NCBI RefSeq assembly: GCF_002933465.1
Contig: NZ_PSZE01000027.1
Coordinates: 29,202-93,201 of the forward strand
DNA: 64,000 nt
Source of the DNA: Nocardia nova
GTDB taxonomy: Bacteria > Actinomycetota > Actinomycetes > Mycobacteriales > Mycobacteriaceae
Direction of reading: 5' to 3'
Positions 26,105 through 34,108 of the stretch are shown in pieces. A program made the position numbers and the translations under genes. How positions within the stretch are numbered: position 1 is the first letter of the stretch; the number at the start of each line of letters is the position of its first letter. Under the pieces are notes generated by a model. That model was not told where the DNA came from. It searched no databases and saw nothing but the letters and a program-made list of their open reading frames with translations.

Positions 26105-26989
26105 TTATGAAGTTCGGAGTTGGACGGTTCGTGCGATGTGGTCGATGAACTCTCGCGAGTCCTCGCTGCTGAGTGCCGCGGCGCTGAGTCGGGCGAACAA
26201 GGCTTCGCGGGCGCCGACCGGCGGTTTGTCGAGTATGTAGCGGATTTCCCCGAGAGCTTCTACGACCGCGAGTTCGAGGTCGCCGGCCGCGCCGGGTGAA
26301 GGGACGCGGATGAGGGTGAAGCGATCCTCCATCCCGCCGCCGTCGACAGGGGTGTTGAACGGCAAGATCTGGATCAGGATGTTGGGGCGCTGGGACAGAT
26401 CGATCAGGTGATGGAGCTGGTCGATCATCACGTGGCCCTTGGGGTCACCGTGGCGGCGCCGCAAGCAGGATTCGGAGAGCACGGCGTGGAACTCCGGGGC
26501 CTCGGCCTTCACGAGGTTTCGCTGGCGCTCGAGCCGTGCTTGCACCCAGTCTTCAACGGTGATGCCGGTCTGGGCGTCAGACATGTTCGCATGTAGTGCT
26601 CGGACATAGGACTCGCTTTGCAGCAGGCCCGGGATGATCTCGGATTCTGTGATCCGGAGCCGGTTTGCCTGTTCTTCGAGGTCCACGAGGAGTCGAAGCT
26701 CCTCCCAGTAGACCCGGCGATGTCCGGTCGTCCAGAAGCCGCGTCGATATTTGTCTCGCCGCAGCTCGAGCAGGCTCTGGATGTAGTGCTCGTCGGAGAA
26801 TCCCAGCTGCTTCGCCAGCAGCTGGAGGTCACCGGCCGAGATGCGACCTGTACCGGCGATCAGGCTGTTGATACGGGATTGGCCGACCTCGATGATCTGT
26901 CCCGCCTCGGCTTGGCTCTTGCCGGAGGCGCGAATCATGTAGTTGATCTCGCGTCCGAGTAGAAGTCCCCGGGCGGTCCGCGTTGCCAT
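26105..26989 (-). CDS. HTH regulator with DUF5753 sensor domain
   Basis: 294 residues. N-terminal XRE-type helix-turn-helix (about 15-70; SQAEAGQIIEVGQSRINSLI). The C-terminal DUF5753 domain is marked by LRITESEIIPGLLQSESYVRAL, ERQRNL and NILIQILPF. First gene of the operon with the methyltransferase and the DUF397-like gene, a standard actinomycete regulatory set. Probably autoregulated from the divergent region 26990-27112. Confidence 0.8.
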   Translation of the reverse strand: MATRTARGLLLGREINYMIRASGKSQAEAGQIIEVGQSRINSLIAGTGRISAGDLQLLAKQLGFSDEHYIQSLLELRRDKYRRGFWTTGHRRVYWEELRLLVDLEEQANRLRITESEIIPGLLQSESYVRALHANMSDAQTGITVEDWVQARLERQRNLVKAEAPEFHAVLSESCLRRRHGDPKGHVMIDQLHHLIDLSQRPNILIQILPFNTPVDGGGMEDRFTLIRVPSPGAAGDLELAVVEALGEIRYILDKPPVGAREALFARLSAAALSSEDSREFIDHIARTVQLRTS

Positions 26990-27039
26990 AGGTACTACCG
27001 TAGCCGCAGTTTCGATACTCCCGATTCGGTTCCTGAATT

Positions 27040-27050
27040 CTGATTATCAG
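27040..27050 (+). promoter_or_regulatory. Palindrome in divergent promoter region
   Basis: CTGATTATCAG, 5-base arms around one T, in an unusually AT-rich stretch between the divergent HTH/DUF5753 gene and the HTH-TPR gene. Position and symmetry fit an operator for either regulator. Confidence 0.35.
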
Positions 27051-27115
27051 TTTATGGTTATCGGAACAGCGACACCGCCGCCCGCGCGGCAACGAGGGCG
27101 GACTCGAGGGAGGTG

Positions 27116-28213
27116 GTGACGATCGACGGCAAGGAGATCCGCGCAGCACGCACCCGGCGTGGCTGGTCTCAAGCCCAGTTGATCGCCGCCCTGCGTGCCC
27201 ACGCGAGCCAGCAGGGAATCGCTCTCATGTCGCCCCACAGCCTCCGAACCGCATTGTCGCGCTGGGAAAATGGCCGGCACATGCCGGATAATCTGTATGC
27301 CCGACTGCTGCGGCAAGTGCTCGGGATGCCAACCGCCACCGTCGATCTCGCCCGTGGCGGCACTCTGTTCGAGGTGCTGCTGAACCACACCAACAGCCTG
27401 CGCATGCTCGATCGACGCTTCGGCGCTCCCGCGGCCCGTCTCCAAACGGCTGCGCACGTCACCGCACTGGATGCGATGTGGCACAGCAGCAAAGGAGCGG
27501 ATCGATCGGTGATCGCTCGTGCACAGGCAGATGCTGCGGCACTGGCTGCGTGGCAGGATTTCGACGTGGGCGACACAGCTGCGGCCGCGGCGCACTACAA
27601 AGAAGCGCGCACCGCTGCATTGCGCGCAGAGGATCCGATCCTGTTGGCCCACACGATCGGTGAGGAAGCGGTGATGCTCGCCGAAACAGGACAGGCCGAA
27701 AAAAGGCAGGCCGCCGCGGCGCTGGCACAGGTTTCTCAGGCGGAACGCATACCTGGACTGCCTCCGCTGCTCCGCTCGTGGCTGTCGGCCACCGGTGCAC
27801 AGGTGGCGACCTATTGCCCAGGCCATGCTTCGACAGCGCGTGAGGCACTGGCGGCTGCGGAAGCCCTACTGCCGTCCAACGGCTCATGTGACGACGACGA
27901 AATGCCGTTCATCGCCCACAACGAAACGCATTTATCTCGCTGGGCTGGTCATATTCTTGCTCTGCTCGGTGATCCTGCCGCTGCAACGCTCACTCGCGAT
28001 TCCATGCAGGTGATCCCCGAGGACTTCGTCAGGGCACGATGTGCCCAGCAGCTTGATCTTGCCCAGGCAGCAATCAACGCCGGCCGACGAGAAGAGGCGG
28101 TGTCGCTGCTCTCGGCCACAGCCGACCATATTGGTGACCTGGGGTCAGGACGTCTCCGCCGCCGGCACGACTCGCTCCAGCACCGAACCCGAAAGCTCCT
28201 GGCCGCCAGCTAA
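27116..28213 (+). CDS. HTH regulator with TPR-like C-terminal part
   Basis: About 365 residues; GTG at 27116 (or the GTG at 27113) after GAGGGAGG. N-terminal XRE-type helix-turn-helix (IRAARTRRGWSQAQLIAALR ... ALSRWENGRHMP). The rest is Ala-rich helical repeats (AAWQDFDVGDTAAAAAHYKEA), like the TPR regulators of actinomycetes. It may respond to a signal through the repeat domain. Its end overlaps the convergent NUDIX gene by 69 bases. Confidence 0.7.
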   Translation: MTIDGKEIRAARTRRGWSQAQLIAALRAHASQQGIALMSPHSLRTALSRWENGRHMPDNLYARLLRQVLGMPTATVDLARGGTLFEVLLNHTNSLRMLDRRFGAPAARLQTAAHVTALDAMWHSSKGADRSVIARAQADAAALAAWQDFDVGDTAAAAAHYKEARTAALRAEDPILLAHTIGEEAVMLAETGQAEKRQAAAALAQVSQAERIPGLPPLLRSWLSATGAQVATYCPGHASTAREALAAAEALLPSNGSCDDDEMPFIAHNETHLSRWAGHILALLGDPAAATLTRDSMQVIPEDFVRARCAQQLDLAQAAINAGRREEAVSLLSATADHIGDLGSGRLRRRHDSLQHRTRKLLAAS

Positions 28214-28750
28214 ATTCGCTGCTGCTGCCAGCATCCCGACCGCCGTGCCCGTTCCGAGAAGTTGCCCGGTCGCCAATAACTCGGCGGTTCTACGTAACGG
28301 TACCCATACGAGCTGCCCCGCCTCCTCTGCGTCTGCCGGCGCTGCAACTTGTCGTGGCCCATAGCCGAGGAAAATGTAATGAGGTGTCTGTACCAGCCCG
28401 GGCATCGGCTCGAGTTCCGCTACGAGGGTCAGTCGCTCGACGGTGAACCCAGTCTCTTCCAATAGCTCTCGACGCGCGCACGATTCGTGTTCCTCACCCG
28501 AATCCACGATGCCGCCCGGCGACTCGTAGCCGATCGTGTCAACGATCCACCGGTGCCGTTGTAGCAGCAGAGCTCTGCCGTGATCGTCGATGGCGGTGAC
28601 AATCGCGACGGGATTCAAGCGCACCGCGTGGTGATGCCGATCGACTCCATCAGGCGTCGTGATGTGGTGGCGTTCCACCGACAACCATGGCCGGCCGTCA
28701 TATACCAGCTTTCCGGAGTGAACAGTGGTGCGCGGGGGGCGATCAGTCAT
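28145..28750 (-). CDS. NUDIX hydrolase
   Basis: 201 residues from the ATG at 28750; an upstream in-frame extension exists but lacks family features. A complete Nudix box GGIVDSGEEHESCARRELLEETGF spans residues 79-102 (G-x5-E-x7-R-E-L-x-E-E-x-G). The preceding ALLLQRHRWIVD and ESPGG resemble ADP-ribose or NDP-sugar pyrophosphatases. Substrate cannot be set from sequence. Convergent 69-base overlap with the HTH-TPR gene. Confidence 0.8.
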   Translation of the reverse strand: MTDRPPRTTVHSGKLVYDGRPWLSVERHHITTPDGVDRHHHAVRLNPVAIVTAIDDHGRALLLQRHRWIVDTIGYESPGGIVDSGEEHESCARRELLEETGFTVERLTLVAELEPMPGLVQTPHYIFLGYGPRQVAAPADAEEAGQLVWVPLRRTAELLATGQLLGTGTAVGMLAAAANLAGGQELSGSVLERVVPAAETS

Positions 28751-29120
28751 TGCCTCACGGTACCGGCGGGCCGATTGTTTGCTGAACGGCGAAATCGTTT
28801 GCTGGTTGCTACGGGTTGCTACGTTCCCAACGCAGAGCTTTACCGCCACGCTGGACTTATGTCCTGGTTGAGAGACAAGCCGGTAGCACGAGGCGCCGCG
28901 CTTCGACGGCGCGATCAACGCAACAGGATTGTCAACGGCCGCGTCATCGTCTCCGAAATCGACCACGCCGAACCCAGCCATTCAGCCGCATCGTGCGGCG
29001 CGGTTCGTGATGAACCTGCACTGAGCCCAGCAGCCGCCCGGGAAACCGTGAACCAACAGGGGGATGTACCGCCGGAGCTGTGGACACGAGCTGCTGCCCT
29101 TTTGTCGGCGGATCTCGACG
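28751..29120 (+). other. 370-base stretch without a confident gene
   Basis: One plus-strand frame is open through this stretch to a stop at 29126-29128. Its last 26 codons (from a GTG at 29047: NQQGDVPPELWTRAAALLSA) read like the end of a real protein and overlap the next ORF by 8 bases. The upstream part looks less protein-like; an ATG at 28858 would give 90 residues. It may be the remnant of a degraded gene. Confidence 0.4.
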
Positions 29121-29276
29121 ATGTCTAGCCAGTGTGCCGCTGGAGGCCAGCGGATCCGGGGGCTGAACGGCGTCAAGCAAACGGAGGCCCCCAACGGGCG
29201 CACTGTCACTCGCTACTGGGTGGCGTTGACCGATGCTGCTGGTTTCGAGTCGGCAGCGATCCGGAGGCCGGCATGA
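29121..29276 (+). CDS. Small ORF of 51 residues, unknown
   Basis: Starts inside the end of the preceding open frame (8-base overlap) and ends with a 4-base ATGA overlap onto the next gene. Arg- and Gly-containing (RIRGLNGVKQTEAPNGRTV), then YWVALTDAAGFESAAI. No known family. The coupling is the main evidence. Confidence 0.4.
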   Translation: MSSQCAAGGQRIRGLNGVKQTEAPNGRTVTRYWVALTDAAGFESAAIRRPA

Positions 29277-29611
29277 CCACCGTTCGGGCGTACGGGATCG
29301 TGCGCAGCGACTTGTCCGGGGATGACACCGAGCTGGATGCCGCGCGAGTTCGAGACCTATCGGGGCGGCATGGATTCGATCTGTGCGCAGTGCGGATCGA
29401 GCATGGTGATGCCGATTTCGGGTTGTTGCTGGCGACGTTGGCGCCTTCGCACATCACTGCACTGATCGTGCCGACAGTCGCGCATTTGAGTGGGTGGCTA
29501 GATGCGGTGCGGCAGGACGCGTGCGTGTGGACGTTGCGGCCCGCGGGTTGCTGGCCGCGCTTGGATGCGCCAAGCGCGGTCGCGGAGTTCATTCCGGCGG
29601 GGTCGGCGTGA
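29273..29611 (+). CDS. Small protein faintly like a serine-recombinase N-terminus
   Basis: 112 residues from the ATG overlapping the previous stop. VRAYGIVRSDLSGDDTELDAARV, HGFDLCAVRIE and HITALIVPTVAHLSG follow the beta-alpha layout of the resolvase catalytic domain (Y-x-R-V-S ... A-x-x-x-G-x-x-L). The catalytic serine region reads R-S-D, and no DNA-binding domain is present. A domesticated or degenerate relative is possible; the similarity may be superficial. Confidence 0.4.
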   Translation: MTTVRAYGIVRSDLSGDDTELDAARVRDLSGRHGFDLCAVRIEHGDADFGLLLATLAPSHITALIVPTVAHLSGWLDAVRQDACVWTLRPAGCWPRLDAPSAVAEFIPAGSA

Positions 29612-29682
29612 GTGCCGGGGTGCGGCTGAGACGGCCGCTGGGCGGTGGGCCGACGGGTGGCGAGGAACACCGGGGAACCGGC

Positions 29683-30600
29683 TCAGGGTTTGAGATCGGT
29701 TGCAGCACAGCGGAATCCGGTGTCGTCATCGCACATGAGGCGATAGGCGTCGTTGAACGCCGCCGGTCGGGCGGCTTCGAGGAGGCTGCTGAAGGACGAG
29801 CCTTTGAGCTCGAACCGGCCGGGGGCCGATTCGGTCGACAGCCATTCCCAGACGTTGCCGCAAAGATCGAACACGCCCCAGGGGCTGACCGAGGACTTGT
29901 AGCAGTCGACTGGTGTGGTCGTGCCGGGTTGGTCGAAGACTTTGCAGTTGGTTTTTGCGGGTGTGACCTGGTTGCCCCACGGCCAGGTGGCGCCGGAGGT
30001 GCCGCGCGCGGCTTTCTCCCACTGCTGCGCCGTGGGCAGTTGTTTGTGGGACCAGCGTGCGTAGGCGGTGGCGTCGTCGTGGGTCACCCATACGACAGGG
30101 TGATCAGCGATTGCGGGAGGTGGCTGGCCGTTGTCCCAGTGCCGGGGTGCTGGATGCCCGGTCGCGGTCACGAAGGTCGCGTAGGCCGCGTTGGTGACCG
30201 GGTAGGTGTCGATGTGGAATCCGGGCAGCCACACCGGTTGGTCCATAGGGCCGGACAGGTAGACCCCTTCGGGGATCCATGTCATGGAGCGACCGTCGAC
30301 GGGGTGGCGGATGCGGTCGGGCTGGATCAGCTGGTCGCTATCGGGGGCCTCGCCGATCGCGTCGGCGGGCACGAGAGTAAGGAATCGCGTCAGCTCGTCG
30401 GGGTTCAGTCGGGACAGCGAGGTGTCGAGCGCGGCCTGATTGACCGGTCGCGGCTTGATGTCGGCTCCTTTGGCCTCCCAATTGGAGACCTGACGTTCGG
30501 TGACACCGAGGTGCCCGGCGAATTCGATCAAAGACATTCGCCGGGCCCCGCGCAGCGCGGCTACTTCAGCTCCCGTCCACGGCCGAACCAGGCTTTTCAT
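29683..30600 (-). CDS. HTH fused to a formylglycine-generating-enzyme-like domain
   Basis: 305 residues. XRE-like helix-turn-helix at about 12-46 (MSLIEFAGHLGVTERQVSNWE). Residues about 105-300 form an FGE/SUMF1 domain: MTWIPEGVYLSG, PVTNAAYATFV, HPVVWVTHDDATAYARW, CGNVWEWLSTE, DTGFRCA. The catalytic cysteine pair of true FGEs, usually just after GGSF, is missing (GSSFSSLLEA), so it is probably a binding or sensing module. Minus-strand neighbour of the class IV aminotransferase. Confidence 0.75.
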   Translation of the reverse strand: MKSLVRPWTGAEVAALRGARRMSLIEFAGHLGVTERQVSNWEAKGADIKPRPVNQAALDTSLSRLNPDELTRFLTLVPADAIGEAPDSDQLIQPDRIRHPVDGRSMTWIPEGVYLSGPMDQPVWLPGFHIDTYPVTNAAYATFVTATGHPAPRHWDNGQPPPAIADHPVVWVTHDDATAYARWSHKQLPTAQQWEKAARGTSGATWPWGNQVTPAKTNCKVFDQPGTTTPVDCYKSSVSPWGVFDLCGNVWEWLSTESAPGRFELKGSSFSSLLEAARPAAFNDAYRLMCDDDTGFRCAATDLKP

Positions 30601-30666
30601 CGACAGTGTCGCCCCTTCTCGATCTGTTGGGGACCGAGCCTACTGGGAGCCGGGGGCAGTGGTGGG

Positions 30667-31449
30667 CTAGAGCTGTTGCGGCGGAATGGATTCGTAAGCT
30701 TTCCGGAGGATCGACACCGCCTCGTGCTCGGGCCACTGGACGTCGTCGATGCAGGACACGGCGCGTACGCCGGTTGCTGCGTTGGTGGCGACGACGCCGG
30801 CGTAGTCGCCGAGCTGGGACAGCGTGACGCGCTCGGTCACCACGTCCTCGTCGAGAACCTGATTGACCAGCCGCATCGTGGTACCCGGCAGGACTTCTGC
30901 GCGGGGCCAGACCAGGTTGCCTTGCCGAGTGATGAAACCGATGTTGCTGGTTGCGATTTCGCTGATCGAGCCGTCACCGGCGGCGAATACGACGTCATCG
31001 AATCCCTGACGCTGGGCGGCTGCGCGCTGTGCGAGGGCACCGAAGAGTCCGATGTGCTTGACCCTGGGCAGATCTCGCGAGTACACGACCGATTGCAGGC
31101 GCAACGGCCCCGACAGCGCAGCCGGCGCATGGCGCATCGAAACCAGCACATGCGGGTCGGCGGTGACGCCGGGCTTGGACAGTTCGAGCGCCGGATCGTA
31201 GATGGTCACTCGGACGACTACCGGTCCATCGGCGTCGCGGATGGCGTGCCGCACGTAGGCGCGGACGCGATCGGGGTCGAGTTCGGCGTCGAAGACCGTG
31301 AGGCTGTCGCGGACCAGCCGATCGAGGTGCAGTTCGAGGCCGCGAACCGCGCCACCCTCGACCCGCATCGAGGTGAAGTGGCCGAGTCCGACCAGCGCCA
31401 GCGGCGCCAGATCCTCGACGGTGACCGGCACGCCGTTGAGTTCCATCAT
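30667..31449 (-). CDS. Class IV PLP aminotransferase
   Basis: 260 residues. Branched-chain/4-amino-4-deoxychorismate lyase fold: catalytic lysine in RVKHIGLF (K131), ISEIATSNI (E164 to N169) binding PLP, and LPGTTMRLV near the C-terminus. Could be a transaminase or an ADC lyase-like enzyme; the substrate residues do not decide. Transcribed toward the HTH-FGE gene 66 bases downstream, and divergent from the DUF4254 gene. Confidence 0.8.
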   Translation of the reverse strand: MMELNGVPVTVEDLAPLALVGLGHFTSMRVEGGAVRGLELHLDRLVRDSLTVFDAELDPDRVRAYVRHAIRDADGPVVVRVTIYDPALELSKPGVTADPHVLVSMRHAPAALSGPLRLQSVVYSRDLPRVKHIGLFGALAQRAAAQRQGFDDVVFAAGDGSISEIATSNIGFITRQGNLVWPRAEVLPGTTMRLVNQVLDEDVVTERVTLSQLGDYAGVVATNAATGVRAVSCIDDVQWPEHEAVSILRKAYESIPPQQL

Positions 31450-31463
31450 GCCGCCAGTGTCCC

Positions 31464-31545
31464 ACCGGCTAACCGGTACGCAGCAGGGGCCTGGGCGCGA
31501 AGTTCGGTGAAAGTTCAGTGCAGTTCGGTGGTGATGCAGTTCCGG
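31464..31545 (+). promoter_or_regulatory. Phased direct repeats and an inverted repeat in a divergent promoter region
   Basis: AGTTCGGTG at 31501-31509, AGTTCAGTG at 31512-31520 and AGTTCGGTG at 31522-31530, plus a weaker AGTTCCGG at 31538-31545. Repeat starts are 11 and 10 bases apart, about one helix turn. An inverted repeat ACCGG-CTAA-CCGGT lies at 31464-31477. All lie between the class IV aminotransferase (minus) and DUF4254 (plus) genes, a good place for a regulator binding array. Confidence 0.45.
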
Positions 31546-31610
31546 CTCACACCCATTGTGCCGAAGCTGAAGTGTATGAAAATCGCGGAGCGTGACGCCC
31601 GGGGGGCTGC

Positions 31611-32039
31611 ATGACTACCCGCGCGCTCGTCCGGGGCGATGAAGTTCTACCGGATTGGCACGAGCTGTGGGCAGCGGTGCGCGGTAATCGCGGGCTGAGC
31701 ACGCATCCGGTGACTGCCCTGGCCTCCTGCTTGGCGCGGACGCACCGTCTCGCACTCACCGGTGGCAGCTTGGTCACTCGCCGTCGTCTGCGGTTGATCT
31801 GCGCGATCGATGCGTGGGGGGCCGAGCATATCCGCGCCGCTGATCGGCGGGTATCGATCGGCGCCTACATCGACCAGCTGGCCGCGGCCGCGGTCGCTGC
31901 CGATGAAGCCGTTCGACACGAAGGCGCGACGGGCGATGTCCTGCACAAGGTCTTCACAGAAGCAGCCCGGTTGGCCGCAGGTTGGACCGAGATCGTCGAG
32001 ACTGCGGCGCCACGTACCTACCGAGCGGGTCCTGGATGA
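31611..32039 (+). CDS. DUF4254-family protein
   Basis: 142 residues. ARTHRLAL, RRRLRLICAIDAW and SIGAYIDQLA fit DUF4254, an all-helical actinobacterial family without known activity. First plus-strand gene of the second cargo block; ATG at 31611 after a G-run. Confidence 0.65.
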   Translation: MTTRALVRGDEVLPDWHELWAAVRGNRGLSTHPVTALASCLARTHRLALTGGSLVTRRRLRLICAIDAWGAEHIRAADRRVSIGAYIDQLAAAAVAADEAVRHEGATGDVLHKVFTEAARLAAGWTEIVETAAPRTYRAGPG

Positions 32040-32159
32040 ACGGACTGCGCCTGCCCGGGCCTGGCGGAGCCCATCGAGGCCGCCGACTAGTGGATCGCCG
32101 CATTTACTTCAAAGCACTTGTGCCCCTGGCTAATTGATGAATTCGTTGATGGAGGTCTC

Positions 32160-32693
32160 GTGACAACAGCAACCGTGCCGCCACAGCTCGATGTCGGCGG
32201 GGAACCTCGCCCACGGCAGGGTGCGGATAATGCGCTGGCGACCGATGAGTCCTTCGCGGACTACAAGCGCCGATACGACCAGCTCTACGGCCCGACATAT
32301 CTCGACAACACCTTCAAGGCAATCACGGTTCGCGCGAACCGCTTCGTCGCGCTGCTGATGGTGGGAGACGACGTCGCGGACGCTGTCGTGGAAGCCTTGC
32401 CACGGCGGCCGTTGCCCATTTTCGCGCTGCGCCAGGGAGTTCGGGTCTTGATGACTGCTCCTCCGGCGCCGGACGACGACCTGCAACGGTGTAAGTCGGT
32501 CCTGTTCGACGCACACGTGACGGTTGCCGGAGACGGAGCGGCGTTGGCGTTGCCGACGCCAGGCAACGGGACACGCTACTGGCTGGACGGCGAACCTCCG
32601 GTGGATTCCTGGTTGCCGTCCTACCGCGAAGTCGTCGACGTGATCGGCGCCAAGACTGCCCGCAGGCGCGGGTTACCGGCGGCTTCGTGGTGA
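32160..32693 (+). CDS. Unknown protein, faintly like a prim-pol N-terminal fragment
   Basis: 177 residues from a GTG preceded by GGAGG. The C-terminal stretch (ALALPTPGNGTRYWLDGEPPVDSWLPSYREV) is like short actinomycete proteins sometimes labelled bifunctional primase/polymerase N-terminal. The catalytic acids of a primase are not evident. No clear role. Confidence 0.5.
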   Translation: MTTATVPPQLDVGGEPRPRQGADNALATDESFADYKRRYDQLYGPTYLDNTFKAITVRANRFVALLMVGDDVADAVVEALPRRPLPIFALRQGVRVLMTAPPAPDDDLQRCKSVLFDAHVTVAGDGAALALPTPGNGTRYWLDGEPPVDSWLPSYREVVDVIGAKTARRRGLPAASW

Positions 32694-32863
32694 GCCAACC
32701 TGCTTCGGTCGTCGGCCGCGGTATCGGCTCGCGCATTTCGACCAGATCGCAGCGGTAGCTGTCTCCTCCGAGATTCCCGCATCACTGTGCGCTGAACGGC
32801 CCATCGACACATCGGCCGACACGCACGGGTTTCTTTTTCCCTCAACACGTTTGGAGTACTTCT

Positions 32864-34099
32864 GTGTCCATTCCGTCAACCGGTCCCGGCCGGTGCCCGA
32901 TCGAGCATGGCCCACCACCGGGGAATGCTTCGCCGATTCCGATTCCGATTGCTGGGCAGGAGTTCGCCGCGGATCCGCACGCCGTGTTCCGGTACATGCG
33001 ATCGCGATACTCGCATCTGGTCCCTGTCGATGTGGGTGGTGTCGCGGCGACGCTGGTTATCGACTACCGGCTCGGGTTGGACATCCTCAACGATGAGGAT
33101 CGCTATCCAACCGAGCCGGCGGCGGGATCGCCGGTGCTGGCCTGCCTGGGGCCTGGACGCGATGCCTTGCATACCCGTGGTGATGGGCGTCGGCGGCTTC
33201 GCCGCGCGATATCGGACAGTCTTACCCGGGTCGACACGCTGGCGTTGGAGGCGACGGTCGCACGCGCCGCAGTCAGGCTCGTCAACAGCTTCTGCGAGAC
33301 CGGTGAGGCGGATGTGGTGGCCTGTTTCGCCATTCCTCTCGTGGCCGAGGCGCTGCATGGTGTGGTCGGGTTCGCCCCGGAGGTCGGCGGCAAGATTATC
33401 GATGCCCTGCTGGCGTTGCAGTCCGCCGATCCTGCGTCCGCCGCCGGAGGCGGTTTGATGCTGCGTGACGTGGTGGTCGACACGGTGCGGGCCAGGCGCG
33501 CGTACCGGGACGCCGATATCACCTCGTGGCTGATGGAGCATCCGGCCGGGCTGTCGGACGAAGAGATCATCGAGCAGCTGCTGCTGCTGTGCGAGTTCAT
33601 CGCACCGACCTGGGCGCTGATCAGCAACGCCGTGCTGCTTGTGATGACCGATGAACGATTCGGCGGCGACGTGCTCGGCGGCGCGCTGTCGGGTCAAGAC
33701 GCCATCGACGAAGTGCTGCACACGAATCCGCCGGTAGCTGTCGCGGCGCCACGGTTTCCGCGGCAGATGCAGGTCCTGGACAACATCGGCACGCTGCCCG
33801 ACAACTCGCCCCTTCTGGTCGGGCTGGCGGCCTGCAACGCCGATCCCGCGGTGATGCGCGACGACCGCAGAGGCAACCGCTCGCACCTGGCATTCGGCGC
33901 CGGAGTGCACATGTGCCCCGCCGAACCGATCGCGACGTTGATAGCGCGCACAGCGTTGGACCAGCTACTGGATGCACTGCCGGATCTGGAGCTCGCCGTG
34001 CCCGCCGACCGCCTCGTGTGGGTGCATGACCCGTTCCGCCGGGCTCTGGTCTCGCTGCCCGTGCGGTTCCTGCCCTCGAAACCCTTCCCGCTTGCGTAG
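32864..34099 (+). CDS. Cytochrome P450 without an ExxR motif (first of two)
   Basis: 411 residues; GTG start with GGAG seven bases upstream. Heme-binding loop AFGAGVHMC (Cys351) is intact. The K-helix ExxR, nearly universal in P450s, reads EVLH before NPPV. The I-helix (LLLCEFIAPTWALISNAV) lacks the usual A/G-G-x-x-T. Some actinobacterial P450s such as CYP157 also lack ExxR. It may bind heme but have unusual chemistry or need a partner. Seven bases from a second P450 with the same loss. Confidence 0.8.
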   Translation: MSIPSTGPGRCPIEHGPPPGNASPIPIPIAGQEFAADPHAVFRYMRSRYSHLVPVDVGGVAATLVIDYRLGLDILNDEDRYPTEPAAGSPVLACLGPGRDALHTRGDGRRRLRRAISDSLTRVDTLALEATVARAAVRLVNSFCETGEADVVACFAIPLVAEALHGVVGFAPEVGGKIIDALLALQSADPASAAGGGLMLRDVVVDTVRARRAYRDADITSWLMEHPAGLSDEEIIEQLLLLCEFIAPTWALISNAVLLVMTDERFGGDVLGGALSGQDAIDEVLHTNPPVAVAAPRFPRQMQVLDNIGTLPDNSPLLVGLAACNADPAVMRDDRRGNRSHLAFGAGVHMCPAEPIATLIARTALDQLLDALPDLELAVPADRLVWVHDPFRRALVSLPVRFLPSKPFPLA

Positions 34100-34108
34100 A
34101 GAGCGTTG

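Noticed and set aside
29273..29611. Calling this a functional resolvase
   Set aside because: Too short, no DNA-binding domain and the catalytic serine context is not matched.
29494..31614. 706-codon plus-strand open frame
   Set aside because: Runs antisense through the HTH-FGE and class IV aminotransferase genes, both of which have clear family motifs.
32036..32137. 33-codon ORF with ATGA overlap after the DUF4254 gene
   Set aside because: Ends 22 bases before the next gene, which has its own GGAGG; no further support.
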